A stretch of 41,569 bases of DNA from Campylobacterales bacterium (GCA_027002625.1 JALWZJ010000151.1:1-41569), one strand, 5' to 3'. Counted from the first letter of the stretch, positions 1 to 10,333 are shown. The notes: generated by a model from the sequence alone, not told the origin. Numbers and translations: made by a program.

Positions 1-37
1 TATAATGACAAAAATTGTACCATAGGAGCGGTTAGGT

Positions 38-1339
38 ATGAAAATTTCGCTACTGACGGATCTGTACGAATTTACCATGGCTCAGATCTATGTAGAGGAG
101 GGGATGGAAGAAGAAGCCGTTTTCGAGTTTTTCGTACGGCCCGATGGCAGACGAGCCTACTACGTGATGGCGGGTACGCAAGAGCTTTTGAAGATGCTGC
201 GAGAGTTTCGCTTCGAGGACGAGGAGATCGAGTATTTAGAGCGAAGCGGTAAGTTTGGCCAAAAGTTTTTGGATTATCTTAAAGATTTTCGGTTCAGTGG
301 CGATGTATGGGCTTTGATGGAGGGAGAGATATTTTTGGGAGGTGAGCCGGTGGTGAGCGTGCGTGCGCCTCTGCCCCAGGCCCAGCTCGTCGAGACCATC
401 CTCATCAATACCTTGCAACATCCCATCCTCGTGGCCACCAAGGCGGCCAGATGCGTGAGCGTGGCCCAGGGTACCACCCTCGTCGATTTTGGTCTGCGCA
501 GAGCCCAGGGCAAGGATGCTGGGATACAAGCGGCCAGGAGTTCTTACATCGCGGGATTTGCAGGCACCTCCAATGTGCTGGCGGGTAAGGAGTACAGTAT
601 CCCGGTCTTTGGGACGATGGCCCACTCTTTTGTGATGGCTCATGAAAGCGAGGAGGAGGCCTTCGAGCGCTTCATGCGACGCTATCCAGACAACTCCATC
701 TTGCTTGTGGATACCTACGATACGATCGAAGGGACCAAAAAAGCCATAGCGGTGGCCAAGCGGCTGGGTATACCTCTGCGGGGCGTGCGCCTCGATAGCG
801 GAGATATCGAGACCCTTGCGACGAAGGTGCGCCAAATGCTCGATAGTGCGGGATTTGGGGAGGCTTTGGTACTGGTGAGTGGAGGAGTGGATGAGTTTGT
901 GATCGCCGATCTTTTGGCCAAAAACGTACCTATCGACGCTTGGGGTGTGGGGACCAAGCTGGTGGTGAGTGAGGATATGCCAAGCCTCGATTGTGCCTAT
1001 AAGCTGGTGGAGTACGCCGGCAAACCTCGCTTCAAAAAGAGTAGAGGCAAAGTCACACTGCCCGCTCAAAAGCAGATAAAAAGAGTGTGGGACGAGCAGG
1101 GATTGTTCAAAGAGGATCTGGTGGAGGTGATGGAGGCGATGCCCGAAGGGTTGCTACACAAGGTGATGGAGAGAGGCCAGATACGCTACCAAGAGAGTTT
1201 GGACTCTATTCGCCAACGAGTGGCCATGGGGCTGCACCAGCTGCCACCTGCGATGCTGCAGCTGCGACCGAAGACTCTGTATCTACCTCGGCTTGGACCA
1301 AAGCTTTCGGCCTTGTATCGAAAGCTCATGACTCCATGA
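38..1339 (+). CDS. pncB: nicotinate phosphoribosyltransferase
   Basis: Full ORF; N-terminal SLLTDLYEFTMAQ...FEFFVR and central HSFVMAHESEEEAF / LDSGDI typical of NAPRTase. Confidence 0.9.
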   Translation: MKISLLTDLYEFTMAQIYVEEGMEEEAVFEFFVRPDGRRAYYVMAGTQELLKMLREFRFEDEEIEYLERSGKFGQKFLDYLKDFRFSGDVWALMEGEIFLGGEPVVSVRAPLPQAQLVETILINTLQHPILVATKAARCVSVAQGTTLVDFGLRRAQGKDAGIQAARSSYIAGFAGTSNVLAGKEYSIPVFGTMAHSFVMAHESEEEAFERFMRRYPDNSILLVDTYDTIEGTKKAIAVAKRLGIPLRGVRLDSGDIETLATKVRQMLDSAGFGEALVLVSGGVDEFVIADLLAKNVPIDAWGVGTKLVVSEDMPSLDCAYKLVEYAGKPRFKKSRGKVTLPAQKQIKRVWDEQGLFKEDLVEVMEAMPEGLLHKVMERGQIRYQESLDSIRQRVAMGLHQLPPAMLQLRPKTLYLPRLGPKLSALYRKLMTP

Positions 1340-3653
1340 TCCTTTTGAGCTCCTCGGCGTCGATCATCTCCTTTTGGATGAGGGCTTGGGCCACCTTTTC
1401 GATCTTGTCCCAGTGGGCTATCACCATCTCCTCGCTCTTTTGGCGAGCTTTTTGGATCCAGTGGGCGATGCGCTCCTCGATCAAGGATTTGTAGAGATCT
1501 CTATCCACGTTTTGCACCAGCGTGTCGATGTGGATATATCCGATCTCCTCATCCATCCCGAAGGTGGCGATGAGGTTGTATGCTTCCCAGGTGGCTTGCT
1601 CCAGATCTTGAGCGGCTCCGGTGTCTTCACCCTCTTCGGGAAATTTCTTGAGCTTGGCGATACGTCCGGCCAGGGCTACGCAGATATCGTTGAAGAGCTC
1701 CTCTTTGGAGATGCTGGCTATAAATTCGTCGCTATAGGAGACAAATCCCAATGCCTCGGCGCGGGGAGTGATGGTGACTTGCTCTATTTTTATGTCTGGT
1801 AGCAGTAGATAGCTCAGTACCGCATGGCCTGCCTCGTGGTAGGCCGTTTTGCGCAGATCCTTTTCTGGATTTCGGATACGTTTTTTATCGATCTTTTGGC
1901 CATATTTGATGTTGTTGATCTGTTCGATGAGGATCTCTTCGGTGATGTAGGAGAGATTCTTTCTGATCACGTACAAGGCCGCCTCTTTCGCCACCCTTTG
2001 CATCTCGTAGCCGCTAAGACCACTCATATACCGTGCCACCCGGTCTATATCGATCTTGCCGTCGTTGGGTTTTTTGAGGATCTTTTTTACGAAGTATTTG
2101 CGCGCCTCCATGTCCAGCTCCGGCACTTCGATGAGGATATCTATGCGCTCGCTGGCCAGTAGGTTTTTGTCTATGGAGTCGAGGTGTATGGCCGTAGCGA
2201 TGGTGAAGACATACTCCTCGTCACTCACCGCGTCTATCTGAGCGGCTATGGTGTCGTAGGGGATGGGGATATCCTCCTTGCCGTCGAGCTCGTCCAAAAA
2301 GACGATGGCGGGGGATAGCTCCTTGGCTTTTTGGTAGGCGCTTTGAATGAGATTGACATCGTACAGATCCGATCCTGCCAGCATCACAAAAGGCATCTGC
2401 GCCTCTTTAGCGAATGCGTAGGCGAGAAGTGTCTTGCCCACCCCCTTGGGTCCATGTAGCAGCAGCCCCTTTGGCATGGAGATATCGAAGCGCTTGACGA
2501 TCCGGGGCTCTTTGATGATGCGTACGATCTCTTTGAGACTCTCCTTGACCTGTTTTTGGCCGGCGATATCGCCAAAGCAGATGGAGGAGTAGCCGATGTA
2601 GGGCTTCTCGGTAGGCTCGGTGAAGTAGGGCAGCTTGGTGATGGTAGCGTGGGTGCATAGCAGATGGATCACCTCCTCCTCTTCGATTTTCCATTTGAGC
2701 TGCAGTGTCTCGTTTTTGCGCACCATGCTTTGCAAAAACTCATCATCGATCCTCTCCAGCAGCTTCTGCAAAGCAGGATCGCTTTGTATGAGGATCTTTT
2801 TCCCCTTGCCAAGAGCTGGTTGGATCAGATCGATGAGTAGATCGGGCAGTTTTTTGTGGAGGCGTCTGGCGTTGAGATAGGGTGCAAACGAGAGTGTCAG
2901 CAGCTCCACCACTCTCTTGTCGGCTATCTTGATACGTAGATCCAGTCTGGTCTGGAGGGTATGGATCGTCTCTTTGAGTATCTTGTCGGCTATTTTGATC
3001 AAAGATCTCAAACGCAGTGGATGGAACAAGATGATGTAGTTTTGGACCATGAGAGAAAGTAGCTCTGGATCGATGGCGCTCTCCATCACATCGTAGATGA
3101 TCTTTTTCTCTTTGGCGATGAACTCCACCAGTTTTGCCTGGGCTTTGAGGGGATCTTTTTTGTAAAATTTCAAAAAATCCTCTTTTTTGATCAAAGAGGA
3201 GCCCAGTGTAGTGGTGAAGATGATCAAGGTTTGGCCAAAATCGATTTCCGTTTGCGTAGTGGAGTGCAGCTGTGCCAGGAGTGAGAGCTGGATGGAGTTG
3301 TCGCACTTTTCTATATCTTTGAAGACCACGATAGATTTGGGGTGGCTTTGGACGAAAAGTGTGAGCTCCCCTTTTGGACCTATGAGCTTCTTTTCGTCCG
3401 AGGGTTCGGTATATTGGGCCATATCGAAGATTTTGATCGCCTCGTACTCCTTTAGATACTTTTGCAGTAGGGTGGCCGTGTAGAGTTTGCCGCTGTTGTG
3501 AGGGCCGATGAAGGTAAAGAGCGCTTTGAACTTCTGCGGCACCGGGGAGAGCTCCGCATGTATCAAAGCCTTCACCAGCTGTTCGATCGCATCGTTTTGG
3601 CCAAAGATGTGGGATTTGAGACTTTTCTTTAATCGTTCATATTTTTCCAACAT
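1326..3653 (-). CDS. FtsH-like AAA+ / M41 zinc metalloprotease with an additional N-terminal Clp-like AAA module
   Basis: Walker A GPKGVGKT, Walker B AIVFLDELDG, M41 HEAGH; N-terminal HIFGQNDAIEQL..GPHNSGK. Start set at ATG 3653 (MLEKYERL) preceded by GAAGAAG rather than the longer ORF start. Confidence 0.85.
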   Translation of the reverse strand: MLEKYERLKKSLKSHIFGQNDAIEQLVKALIHAELSPVPQKFKALFTFIGPHNSGKLYTATLLQKYLKEYEAIKIFDMAQYTEPSDEKKLIGPKGELTLFVQSHPKSIVVFKDIEKCDNSIQLSLLAQLHSTTQTEIDFGQTLIIFTTTLGSSLIKKEDFLKFYKKDPLKAQAKLVEFIAKEKKIIYDVMESAIDPELLSLMVQNYIILFHPLRLRSLIKIADKILKETIHTLQTRLDLRIKIADKRVVELLTLSFAPYLNARRLHKKLPDLLIDLIQPALGKGKKILIQSDPALQKLLERIDDEFLQSMVRKNETLQLKWKIEEEEVIHLLCTHATITKLPYFTEPTEKPYIGYSSICFGDIAGQKQVKESLKEIVRIIKEPRIVKRFDISMPKGLLLHGPKGVGKTLLAYAFAKEAQMPFVMLAGSDLYDVNLIQSAYQKAKELSPAIVFLDELDGKEDIPIPYDTIAAQIDAVSDEEYVFTIATAIHLDSIDKNLLASERIDILIEVPELDMEARKYFVKKILKKPNDGKIDIDRVARYMSGLSGYEMQRVAKEAALYVIRKNLSYITEEILIEQINNIKYGQKIDKKRIRNPEKDLRKTAYHEAGHAVLSYLLLPDIKIEQVTITPRAEALGFVSYSDEFIASISKEELFNDICVALAGRIAKLKKFPEEGEDTGAAQDLEQATWEAYNLIATFGMDEEIGYIHIDTLVQNVDRDLYKSLIEERIAHWIQKARQKSEEMVIAHWDKIEKVAQALIQKEMIDAEELKRIMES

Positions 3654-3728
3654 AACTTCTTCTTTTCCATTCAATTGATGGGCATAATTATAGTACAATA
3701 CACCACTAACGGTTTCGAGGAACGTGTG

Positions 3729-4514
3729 ATGAGGTATCTGACTCTTTTGTGTATCGCGACTCTACTAATGGCCAAGGTCCACACCGTACGCCTGGAGCCT
3801 GTGGAGCTCTACCATATCAAAGCGGCTGTGGCGGCTTCGGTGGTGGAAGCCAACGAGCGACTCGAGGGTAAAAATGTACAGAAGCGGCTGGTGGTAAGGC
3901 TCGACGACAGGATCGATCGGGCCAACCTCCAAGCGCTCCAGACCAAGCTCGCACTCTTGCGTGATATCATCCAGATCACCCGACAAAGCGTAGCCAACCT
4001 CCAAGAGACGATGAAGCTTCGCCAAAGAGATTACGAGCGGATCAAAAACCTCTCCACCAAGTCACGCTACGAAAAGGATCAGCGAAAAGCGGCCTATCTT
4101 TTGGCCAAAAACAGCTACTTGGGGGCTAAGGAGAAGCTCAAAAATCTTTTGATGAGCCAAAGTGACATCGAGCTCTCCATCGCCCGCACCAAAGATCTGA
4201 TCGCTAAGAAAAACATCAAAGTGAGCGGCTATGTCTACAAAGTCTATCCAAGACGTGGTGATATGGCCGCTTTGGGCGCTCCTTTGGTGGATGTGGCCGA
4301 TATCTCCAAGGCCAGAGCCGTACTCTATCTCACACCGCAAGAGATACGAGATCTTGACCATAAAGCTATCTATATTAACGGCAAGCATACCGACCTCAAA
4401 TTTGCCAAACTACTCAAAATCACCGACCAAAACTACATCACCCAATATAGAGCCGAGCTGATACTACCAGCTCCCAAACTTTTTAATCAATTTATCAAAG
4501 TGGAGATACGATGA
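3729..4514 (+). CDS. HlyD/RND-type periplasmic efflux adaptor (membrane fusion protein)
   Basis: Signal-like N-terminus MRYLTLLCIATLLMAK, long coiled-coil, C-terminal beta-barrel-like segment; ATGA overlap with next gene. Confidence 0.65.
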   Translation: MRYLTLLCIATLLMAKVHTVRLEPVELYHIKAAVAASVVEANERLEGKNVQKRLVVRLDDRIDRANLQALQTKLALLRDIIQITRQSVANLQETMKLRQRDYERIKNLSTKSRYEKDQRKAAYLLAKNSYLGAKEKLKNLLMSQSDIELSIARTKDLIAKKNIKVSGYVYKVYPRRGDMAALGAPLVDVADISKARAVLYLTPQEIRDLDHKAIYINGKHTDLKFAKLLKITDQNYITQYRAELILPAPKLFNQFIKVEIR

Positions 4515-6235
4515 AAAAAACTGCCTGTCCTTTAGATTGCTACGATGCGTGCAGTGTGCTATATGAGCCAAACAGACTCAAAGGAGATCCCGAGCACCCC
4601 TTTACCAGAGGGCATCTGTGCTACAAGCTCAACCACTACTTCGACTACCCGCAATTAGACTCCGCCAGATACCAGGGCCAAGAGATCTCATTGGATGAGG
4701 CGCTGGGTATCTTGGAAGAGAAGATCAAATCAAGCGAGGAGATCCTCCACTACCGAGGCAGCGGCAATGTGGGTAAGATGCAAGCGGTGAGCGATCTATT
4801 CTTCGCTTCCATCGGAGCGACCCTCACCACAGGCAGCCTCTGCGACGCAGCGGGGCAGTTGGGGATCGAGAAGGGGAGGGGCAAAAATCTCATCTTGCCT
4901 CTTGAGCAGATCCAAAGAAGCGAACTGGTGATCGTGTGGGGTAGAAACATTGGCTATACCAACCACCATCTGCTGCCATTTTTGGAAGGAAAAACATTGG
5001 TGGTGATCGATCCAGTGAGGACCAATCTGGCCAAAAACGCCGCCATGCATATCCAGCTCTCCCCAAGGACCGATCTGGAGCTTGCCTGTATGTTGGCGCG
5101 GTTTGTCTATATGCAAAACAAAGAGGATGAGAGCTTTATCGAGGAGCGTACGGAGGATTTCGATTTTTACGCCGATTTCATCCAAAGCTATAGGATGGTG
5201 CCTACCACCGACAAGATCGGGGTGGATCTGCTCGATATCGCTACGCTGGCCGAGCTGATGATCGATATGAAGACAGTGATATTGGTGGGTAATGGGGTGC
5301 AAAAGTACGCCCACGGCACGGAGGTGGTGCGAGCGATCGACAGTCTTGCTGCCATGCTGGGTCTTTTTGGCAAGGAGGGGTGTGGTGTGAGCTTTTTGGG
5401 CGATACCTCACTGATGCTCGACGATCCCTTTAGAGTCCAGGCCAAGCGGGTGGCCAAGCCGGAGGTCGATTTTGGGGCGTATGATCTATGCTTCATCCAA
5501 GCAGCCAATCCAGCTGTCACTCACCCTTGCACCCAAAAGGTGGTGGAGGGGCTCAAAAAGAGCTTTACCGTGGTTTTCGGGCTCTATGATGACGAGACAG
5601 CCCAGCTGGCCGATCTGGTGATTCCGGCCAAAAATTTCTTGCAAAAAGAGGATATCAGATTTAGCTATGGGCACGAGTTTGTAGAGCTGATGCCAAAGCT
5701 TGAGGATAATGCAAAAGCCTTGAGCGAGTATGAGCTGACAAGAGAGCTGATGGGGCGATTTGGCCTGGATGGGCTCAAAGAAGAAAAGGAGTATATCGAG
5801 CACTTCACCAAGCAGCTGAGAAAAAAAGGAGAGTACTACGTACTGCCAAGCTTCGAGGAGATTCCATACAAGGAGGGCTTCGAGGAGCCCTTTTGTTTTA
5901 TCGACGAGGTGGAGGATGAGTTTGACAGGCTGGGTGGGGAGTATTTTCTACTTACGCCAAAGGCCAAAAACGCCATCAACTCTCAGTTCAAGCGAGACCC
6001 CTATCTCTATGTGCCGTTGCGAAGTGGGCTTAGTGATGGAGATAAAGTAGTGGTGAGTTCCAAATGGGGAGCGGTAACGATGGAGGTGCGGCTCCTGGCC
6101 GAATTGAGAGATGACAGCGTCCTGGCCTACAGCGGCAGCGCCATCAACCATGTCACCCCACCACATGCAGACAACCACGGCAACAACGCCATCTTCCAAG
6201 AGGTCAAAGTCAATCTCAAAAAGGAAAGCCAATGA
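4511..6235 (+). CDS. molybdopterin-dependent oxidoreductase with N-terminal [4Fe-4S] motif
   Basis: CPLDCYDAC...GHLCYK cluster motif, RGSGNVGKMQ, GRNIGYTNHH and C-terminal HVTPPHADNHGNNA typical of the Mo-bisPGD superfamily. Confidence 0.8.
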   Translation: MKKTACPLDCYDACSVLYEPNRLKGDPEHPFTRGHLCYKLNHYFDYPQLDSARYQGQEISLDEALGILEEKIKSSEEILHYRGSGNVGKMQAVSDLFFASIGATLTTGSLCDAAGQLGIEKGRGKNLILPLEQIQRSELVIVWGRNIGYTNHHLLPFLEGKTLVVIDPVRTNLAKNAAMHIQLSPRTDLELACMLARFVYMQNKEDESFIEERTEDFDFYADFIQSYRMVPTTDKIGVDLLDIATLAELMIDMKTVILVGNGVQKYAHGTEVVRAIDSLAAMLGLFGKEGCGVSFLGDTSLMLDDPFRVQAKRVAKPEVDFGAYDLCFIQAANPAVTHPCTQKVVEGLKKSFTVVFGLYDDETAQLADLVIPAKNFLQKEDIRFSYGHEFVELMPKLEDNAKALSEYELTRELMGRFGLDGLKEEKEYIEHFTKQLRKKGEYYVLPSFEEIPYKEGFEEPFCFIDEVEDEFDRLGGEYFLLTPKAKNAINSQFKRDPYLYVPLRSGLSDGDKVVVSSKWGAVTMEVRLLAELRDDSVLAYSGSAINHVTPPHADNHGNNAIFQEVKVNLKKESQ

Positions 6236-7413
6236 ACATAGAAGCGATCGATAAAGAGTATGTGCTCCATACCTACGCCAGAAACTATGTCAACTTCACC
6301 CACGGCCACAACGCCACCCTCTATGACGATACAGGCCAAGACTATATCGATCTAACGAGTGGCATCGGAGTGGTGAGCGTGGGCCACTCCAATCCGAGGC
6401 TCTCCAAAGCGATCTGCGATCAGGCCAAAAAGATCATCCATATCTCCAATCTTTTTGCCATCGAGCCTCAAGCCCTTTTGGCTAAAAGACTTGTGGAGCT
6501 AAGCGGCTACGATATGCGGCTCTTCTTTGCCAATAGTGGGGCCGAAGCCAACGAAGGAGCGATCAAGATCGCCAGAAAGTATGGAGAGGTGGACGGCCAG
6601 ATCAAGCGCTACAAGATCGTCACCCTCAAGCACTCCTTCCATGGGCGCACCATCACCGCCCTCAAAGCTACGGGCCAAGAGGCGATGCATACCTATTTTG
6701 GTCCCTTTCCGGATGGCTTTGTATATGCCGAGGATATAGAGCAAGTACCCCAGCTGCTCGACGATCATACGGTGGCTGTGATGATCGAGCTCATACAAGG
6801 CGAAGGGGGCGTGGAGCCCCAGGACAAAGAAGCGGTACAGCGGCTGGCCAAGACTCTCAAAGAGCGTGATATCCTCCTCATCGTGGACGAGGTCCAGACA
6901 GGGATCTACCGCACGGGTGAGTTGCTGGCCAGTAACCTCTACGAGATCGAGCCAGATATCGTCACTTTGGCCAAGGGGCTTGGTGGCGGCGTGCCTATAG
7001 GGGCTGTGATGACCAGGCTCAAAGATATCTTTGCTCCAGGAGATCACGGCAGCACCTTTGGGGGCAACTACCTTAGCACCAGAGCCGCTTTGGAGGTGTT
7101 GGATATTTTGGAAGAGGAAAAAGAGCGAGGAAGCCTGGACCATCGGATGATCTACTTCGAAGAGCGGCTCAAAGCCATCGCCGATAAATTTTCCAATCTT
7201 TTTGAAAAAGAGGTGGGGCTGGGACTGATGCGAGGTCTTCGGGCCAAAGAGGCCGATATCCAAAGTCAGATCATCCAAAAGGCCTTTGAGGAGCGGGTGC
7301 TGGTGCTTAAAGCTGGGCGCAATACCGTGCGCTTCTTGCCACCACTTACCATCACCAAAGAGGAGATCGACGAGGGCTTGGGACGCTTCGAGCGAGCGCT
7401 GGAGTGTCTATGA
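6232..7413 (+). CDS. argD: acetylornithine / aspartate-type class III aminotransferase
   Basis: LTSGIGVVSVGHSNP, ANSGAEANEGAIKIARK, DEVQTGIYRTG, TLAKGLGGGVPIGA. Confidence 0.85.
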   Translation: MNIEAIDKEYVLHTYARNYVNFTHGHNATLYDDTGQDYIDLTSGIGVVSVGHSNPRLSKAICDQAKKIIHISNLFAIEPQALLAKRLVELSGYDMRLFFANSGAEANEGAIKIARKYGEVDGQIKRYKIVTLKHSFHGRTITALKATGQEAMHTYFGPFPDGFVYAEDIEQVPQLLDDHTVAVMIELIQGEGGVEPQDKEAVQRLAKTLKERDILLIVDEVQTGIYRTGELLASNLYEIEPDIVTLAKGLGGGVPIGAVMTRLKDIFAPGDHGSTFGGNYLSTRAALEVLDILEEEKERGSLDHRMIYFEERLKAIADKFSNLFEKEVGLGLMRGLRAKEADIQSQIIQKAFEERVLVLKAGRNTVRFLPPLTITKEEIDEGLGRFERALECL

Positions 7414-8579
7414 GGCGACTGGCCCTTTTGGCGCTGCCTCTTGCGATGATGGGAGGGTGGCTCAGTCAGCTTAAAGAGCAGGAGCTGCAGCTACAAAAAG
7501 AGTCGGCTATCACGGAAGCCAAAGAGCTGCACGATAGTTGGCTAAGTCCCATCAAAATGAGCTATCTGTACCAAAAAGGGGATCAGTTTCCAAATCAAGA
7601 GCTCAAGAGCTTTCGTATAAGCCTCGATCAGTCCATATTCAAAAGTGGCGGGATCTGGGCGGCTATCAAGTATGCCAACGCCAAGAAAATAGCCAGCCTC
7701 TATGGAGTGGAGCTGAGCCGCAAAAATCTCATAGCTCTCGTGATCGAGCTGGCCTACAAGCTGCGCCAAATGGATCTTCGCATCCAAAAGCAGAAGCTCT
7801 TGATCCAAAACGCTCATATCGATGTGAAGGTCAAAGAGGATGCCTACCTCGCCGGCACGCTCGATAGCACCTTTTTGGATCAAGCACTTTTGCAAAAAAA
7901 CGCCAAGGAGCTTGCCCTTTTGGATCTATTGGAGCAAAAGGCGCAGCTAAAGAAAAGTCTGCATGACTTGAGTGATGGCGTGCCAGCGAAACTGCCGAGA
8001 TTTGCGCTCGTGCCGCAAAAGAGCTATCTGGCCAAAAATCTCACCCTAAAAGAGCATCGAGCCAAGATAAAAGCCGCCAAATATTATCGCTGGATGAGTA
8101 TCGCCAGATATTTGCCGACTCTTTCAGTGATGGCGGAGTATGACTATCAGAGGATGCGAGGTAGTCTCTACTTTCCGGCCTACAGCTACCAAGATCACTA
8201 CCATACTTATGGATTTAGAGTCTCTATGCCTTTGTGGGATTTCAATGCTCCCAAGCAGATCCAAAAGGCCAAGATCACCTACTTGCAAGCTACCAACAAG
8301 CTGGCTCAGGCCAAAAGAGAGCGGCAAAACCTCTATATGAAGGCACTAAGAACTCTTCATCTACTGGATAAAAAAATCGCTTTGGCTAAAGAGGATGAAA
8401 AGATCTACACCAATCTTTTGCGCCAGACCAAAGATCTTTTCAAAGCTGGAGAGAAGACCAGCTACGATGTACAAACCTTGCAAAACTCTTTGCAAGTGAG
8501 GCGGCTGGACCAAAAGATCTACGATATCGATCGCCAGATCGAGCTATTGCGGCTGTATAAGGAGATAGATGCGTTTTAG
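7410..8579 (+). CDS. TolC-family outer membrane efflux protein
   Basis: Signal-like N-terminus, long helical repeats; ATGA coupling to argD (start ATG 7410). Confidence 0.7.
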   Translation: MRRLALLALPLAMMGGWLSQLKEQELQLQKESAITEAKELHDSWLSPIKMSYLYQKGDQFPNQELKSFRISLDQSIFKSGGIWAAIKYANAKKIASLYGVELSRKNLIALVIELAYKLRQMDLRIQKQKLLIQNAHIDVKVKEDAYLAGTLDSTFLDQALLQKNAKELALLDLLEQKAQLKKSLHDLSDGVPAKLPRFALVPQKSYLAKNLTLKEHRAKIKAAKYYRWMSIARYLPTLSVMAEYDYQRMRGSLYFPAYSYQDHYHTYGFRVSMPLWDFNAPKQIQKAKITYLQATNKLAQAKRERQNLYMKALRTLHLLDKKIALAKEDEKIYTNLLRQTKDLFKAGEKTSYDVQTLQNSLQVRRLDQKIYDIDRQIELLRLYKEIDAF

Positions 8580-9555
8580 CCAGTTTTTTACCGAGTGGCT
8601 CTATGGGAAAGAGGGCTACTACAGTACTTTCAAAGAGATTGGAAAGAAGGGGGATTTTTTTACGGCAGTGAGTGCTACGCCCCTTTTTGGCGGAGCGATC
8701 GCCAAACATATCTATCGGCAGATCCAAGCAGGTAAGCTTGGCAGGGATACTTTGATCCTCGAGATCGGTGCGCACAAGGGGTATTTGCTGGCCGACATCG
8801 TGCAGTTTCTCTATACTTTCGATCCAAGCCTCATAAAGACTCTTCGATTTGGGATCATGGAGCCTTTTGCAAATCTTCGAGCCATCCAGCAAGAGTATTT
8901 CAAACAAAGCTTCGGTGATGCGGTGCGGCTGGAGCACTTTGGCTCATTGGAGGAGATAGAAGAAAAAGAGGGCTTTGTGGTGGCCAACGAGATCTTCGAT
9001 GCCTTTGCTTGTGAGCTTATCCATAAAGGGCAGATGGCTTATGTGGAGAATTTTGGGATAAAGTGGGGGCAGATGGACGAAAAGGTGGCGAAAATTGCCC
9101 AAAAGTATGACCAAACCAAGGGGGAGGTGGCGATAGGATATGAGCGCTTTGCCAAGGAGTTGGCAAGAGCTTTCGAAAAAGCCCAGTTCGTCACCTTCGA
9201 CTATGGTGATTTGTCGGTGCGCAACGACTTTAGCATCCGAGTCTATACCAAGCACAGAGTCTATCCTTTTTTCGACGAAGAGCTGGATATCAAGAGCGCT
9301 TTTGGCCAAAGCGACATCACCTACGATGTCAATTTCTCCCATCTCATCGATGCTTTTAAAGAGGCCGGCTGGCAAAAGGAGCGCTACCAGACCCAGCTGG
9401 CGGCACTGGTCGATTTTGGGATTATGGAGCTGTTGCAAGAGATTTTGGACAAAAGAGGATATGAGCTCTACAAGCAAGAGCTCGAAAAGGTGAAGGTGCT
9501 CATCAATCCCTCCATGATGGGGGAGCGCTTCAAGATGGTAAAATTTACTAAATGA
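8569..9555 (+). CDS. SAM-dependent methyltransferase, MidA/NDUFAF7 (DUF185) family
   Basis: RFSQFFTEWLYGKEGYY...GDFFTAVS..PLFGGAIA..LEIGAHKG; FDYGD. Confidence 0.8.
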   Translation: MRFSQFFTEWLYGKEGYYSTFKEIGKKGDFFTAVSATPLFGGAIAKHIYRQIQAGKLGRDTLILEIGAHKGYLLADIVQFLYTFDPSLIKTLRFGIMEPFANLRAIQQEYFKQSFGDAVRLEHFGSLEEIEEKEGFVVANEIFDAFACELIHKGQMAYVENFGIKWGQMDEKVAKIAQKYDQTKGEVAIGYERFAKELARAFEKAQFVTFDYGDLSVRNDFSIRVYTKHRVYPFFDEELDIKSAFGQSDITYDVNFSHLIDAFKEAGWQKERYQTQLAALVDFGIMELLQEILDKRGYELYKQELEKVKVLINPSMMGERFKMVKFTK

Positions 9556-9591
9556 TAATTTTTTGCTACAATACTCCAAAAGGAGTGAAAT

Positions 9592-10155
9592 ATGAAAAGA
9601 GTATGGAAAGCGCTGTTGCTCTCTTTGGCGGTATGGGCCGATAGTGTCAACGGCTGGACCAAGCTGCATGAGGCGATTTATAAAGGTGATTTGAAAAGAG
9701 TCAAGGAGCTGGTGCGAAAAGGTGCCGATATCGAAGCGGCCAGCAAAGCGGGCATCACCCCCCTCATTATGGCTGTGAAGATGCGAAATCTCGAGATCGT
9801 GCGCTATCTCGTCTCCCAAGGGGCCGATGTGGAGGATGAGGACAACAACGCTATGACACCTCTGCACTACGCCGTGGGGCAGCGACGCATCAAGATAGTC
9901 AAGTTTTTGCTCTCTCATGATGCCGACATCAACGCCAAAAATCGATACGGCATCACACCACTACATCAAGCGGCCTATATGGGGGATGTGAAGCTGATCG
10001 ATCTGCTGCTGGGGCTCGGTGCCGATCCAAACATTAAAAATAGATTAGGAATGACCCCTTGTCAGCTCGCCTACGCCAAACATAGATTTTTGGTGGCACA
10101 ATATATGCAACCATTTACAAAAGGAGCCTGTGTTGTTGGTGACGATCAACGCTAA
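9592..10155 (+). CDS. secreted/periplasmic ankyrin-repeat protein
   Basis: Several ankyrin repeats (GITPLIMAVKMRNLEIVRYLVSQGADVE; NAMTPLHYAVGQRRIKIVKFLLSHDADIN) after a signal-like N-terminus. Confidence 0.85.
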   Translation: MKRVWKALLLSLAVWADSVNGWTKLHEAIYKGDLKRVKELVRKGADIEAASKAGITPLIMAVKMRNLEIVRYLVSQGADVEDEDNNAMTPLHYAVGQRRIKIVKFLLSHDADINAKNRYGITPLHQAAYMGDVKLIDLLLGLGADPNIKNRLGMTPCQLAYAKHRFLVAQYMQPFTKGACVVGDDQR

Positions 10156-10333
10156 AGAGTACGATATCCCAAAAGACGCCACGATCAGTGAGATCTTGAA
10201 GATGCTGGGGGTGGAGGAGAAGACGATGGCGGTGGCTGTGAATATGCAGATCGTCAAAAAAGAGAAGTGGCAAGAATTTCGTCCCAAAGAGGGGGACAAG
10301 ATCGAGATTTTAGGCTTTACTGGAGGAGGGTGA
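10130..10333 (+). CDS. thiS: sulfur carrier protein ThiS
   Basis: 67 aa beta-grasp-like sequence ending in GFTGGG; GTG start. Confidence 0.8.
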   Translation: MLLVTINAKEYDIPKDATISEILKMLGVEEKTMAVAVNMQIVKKEKWQEFRPKEGDKIEILGFTGGG

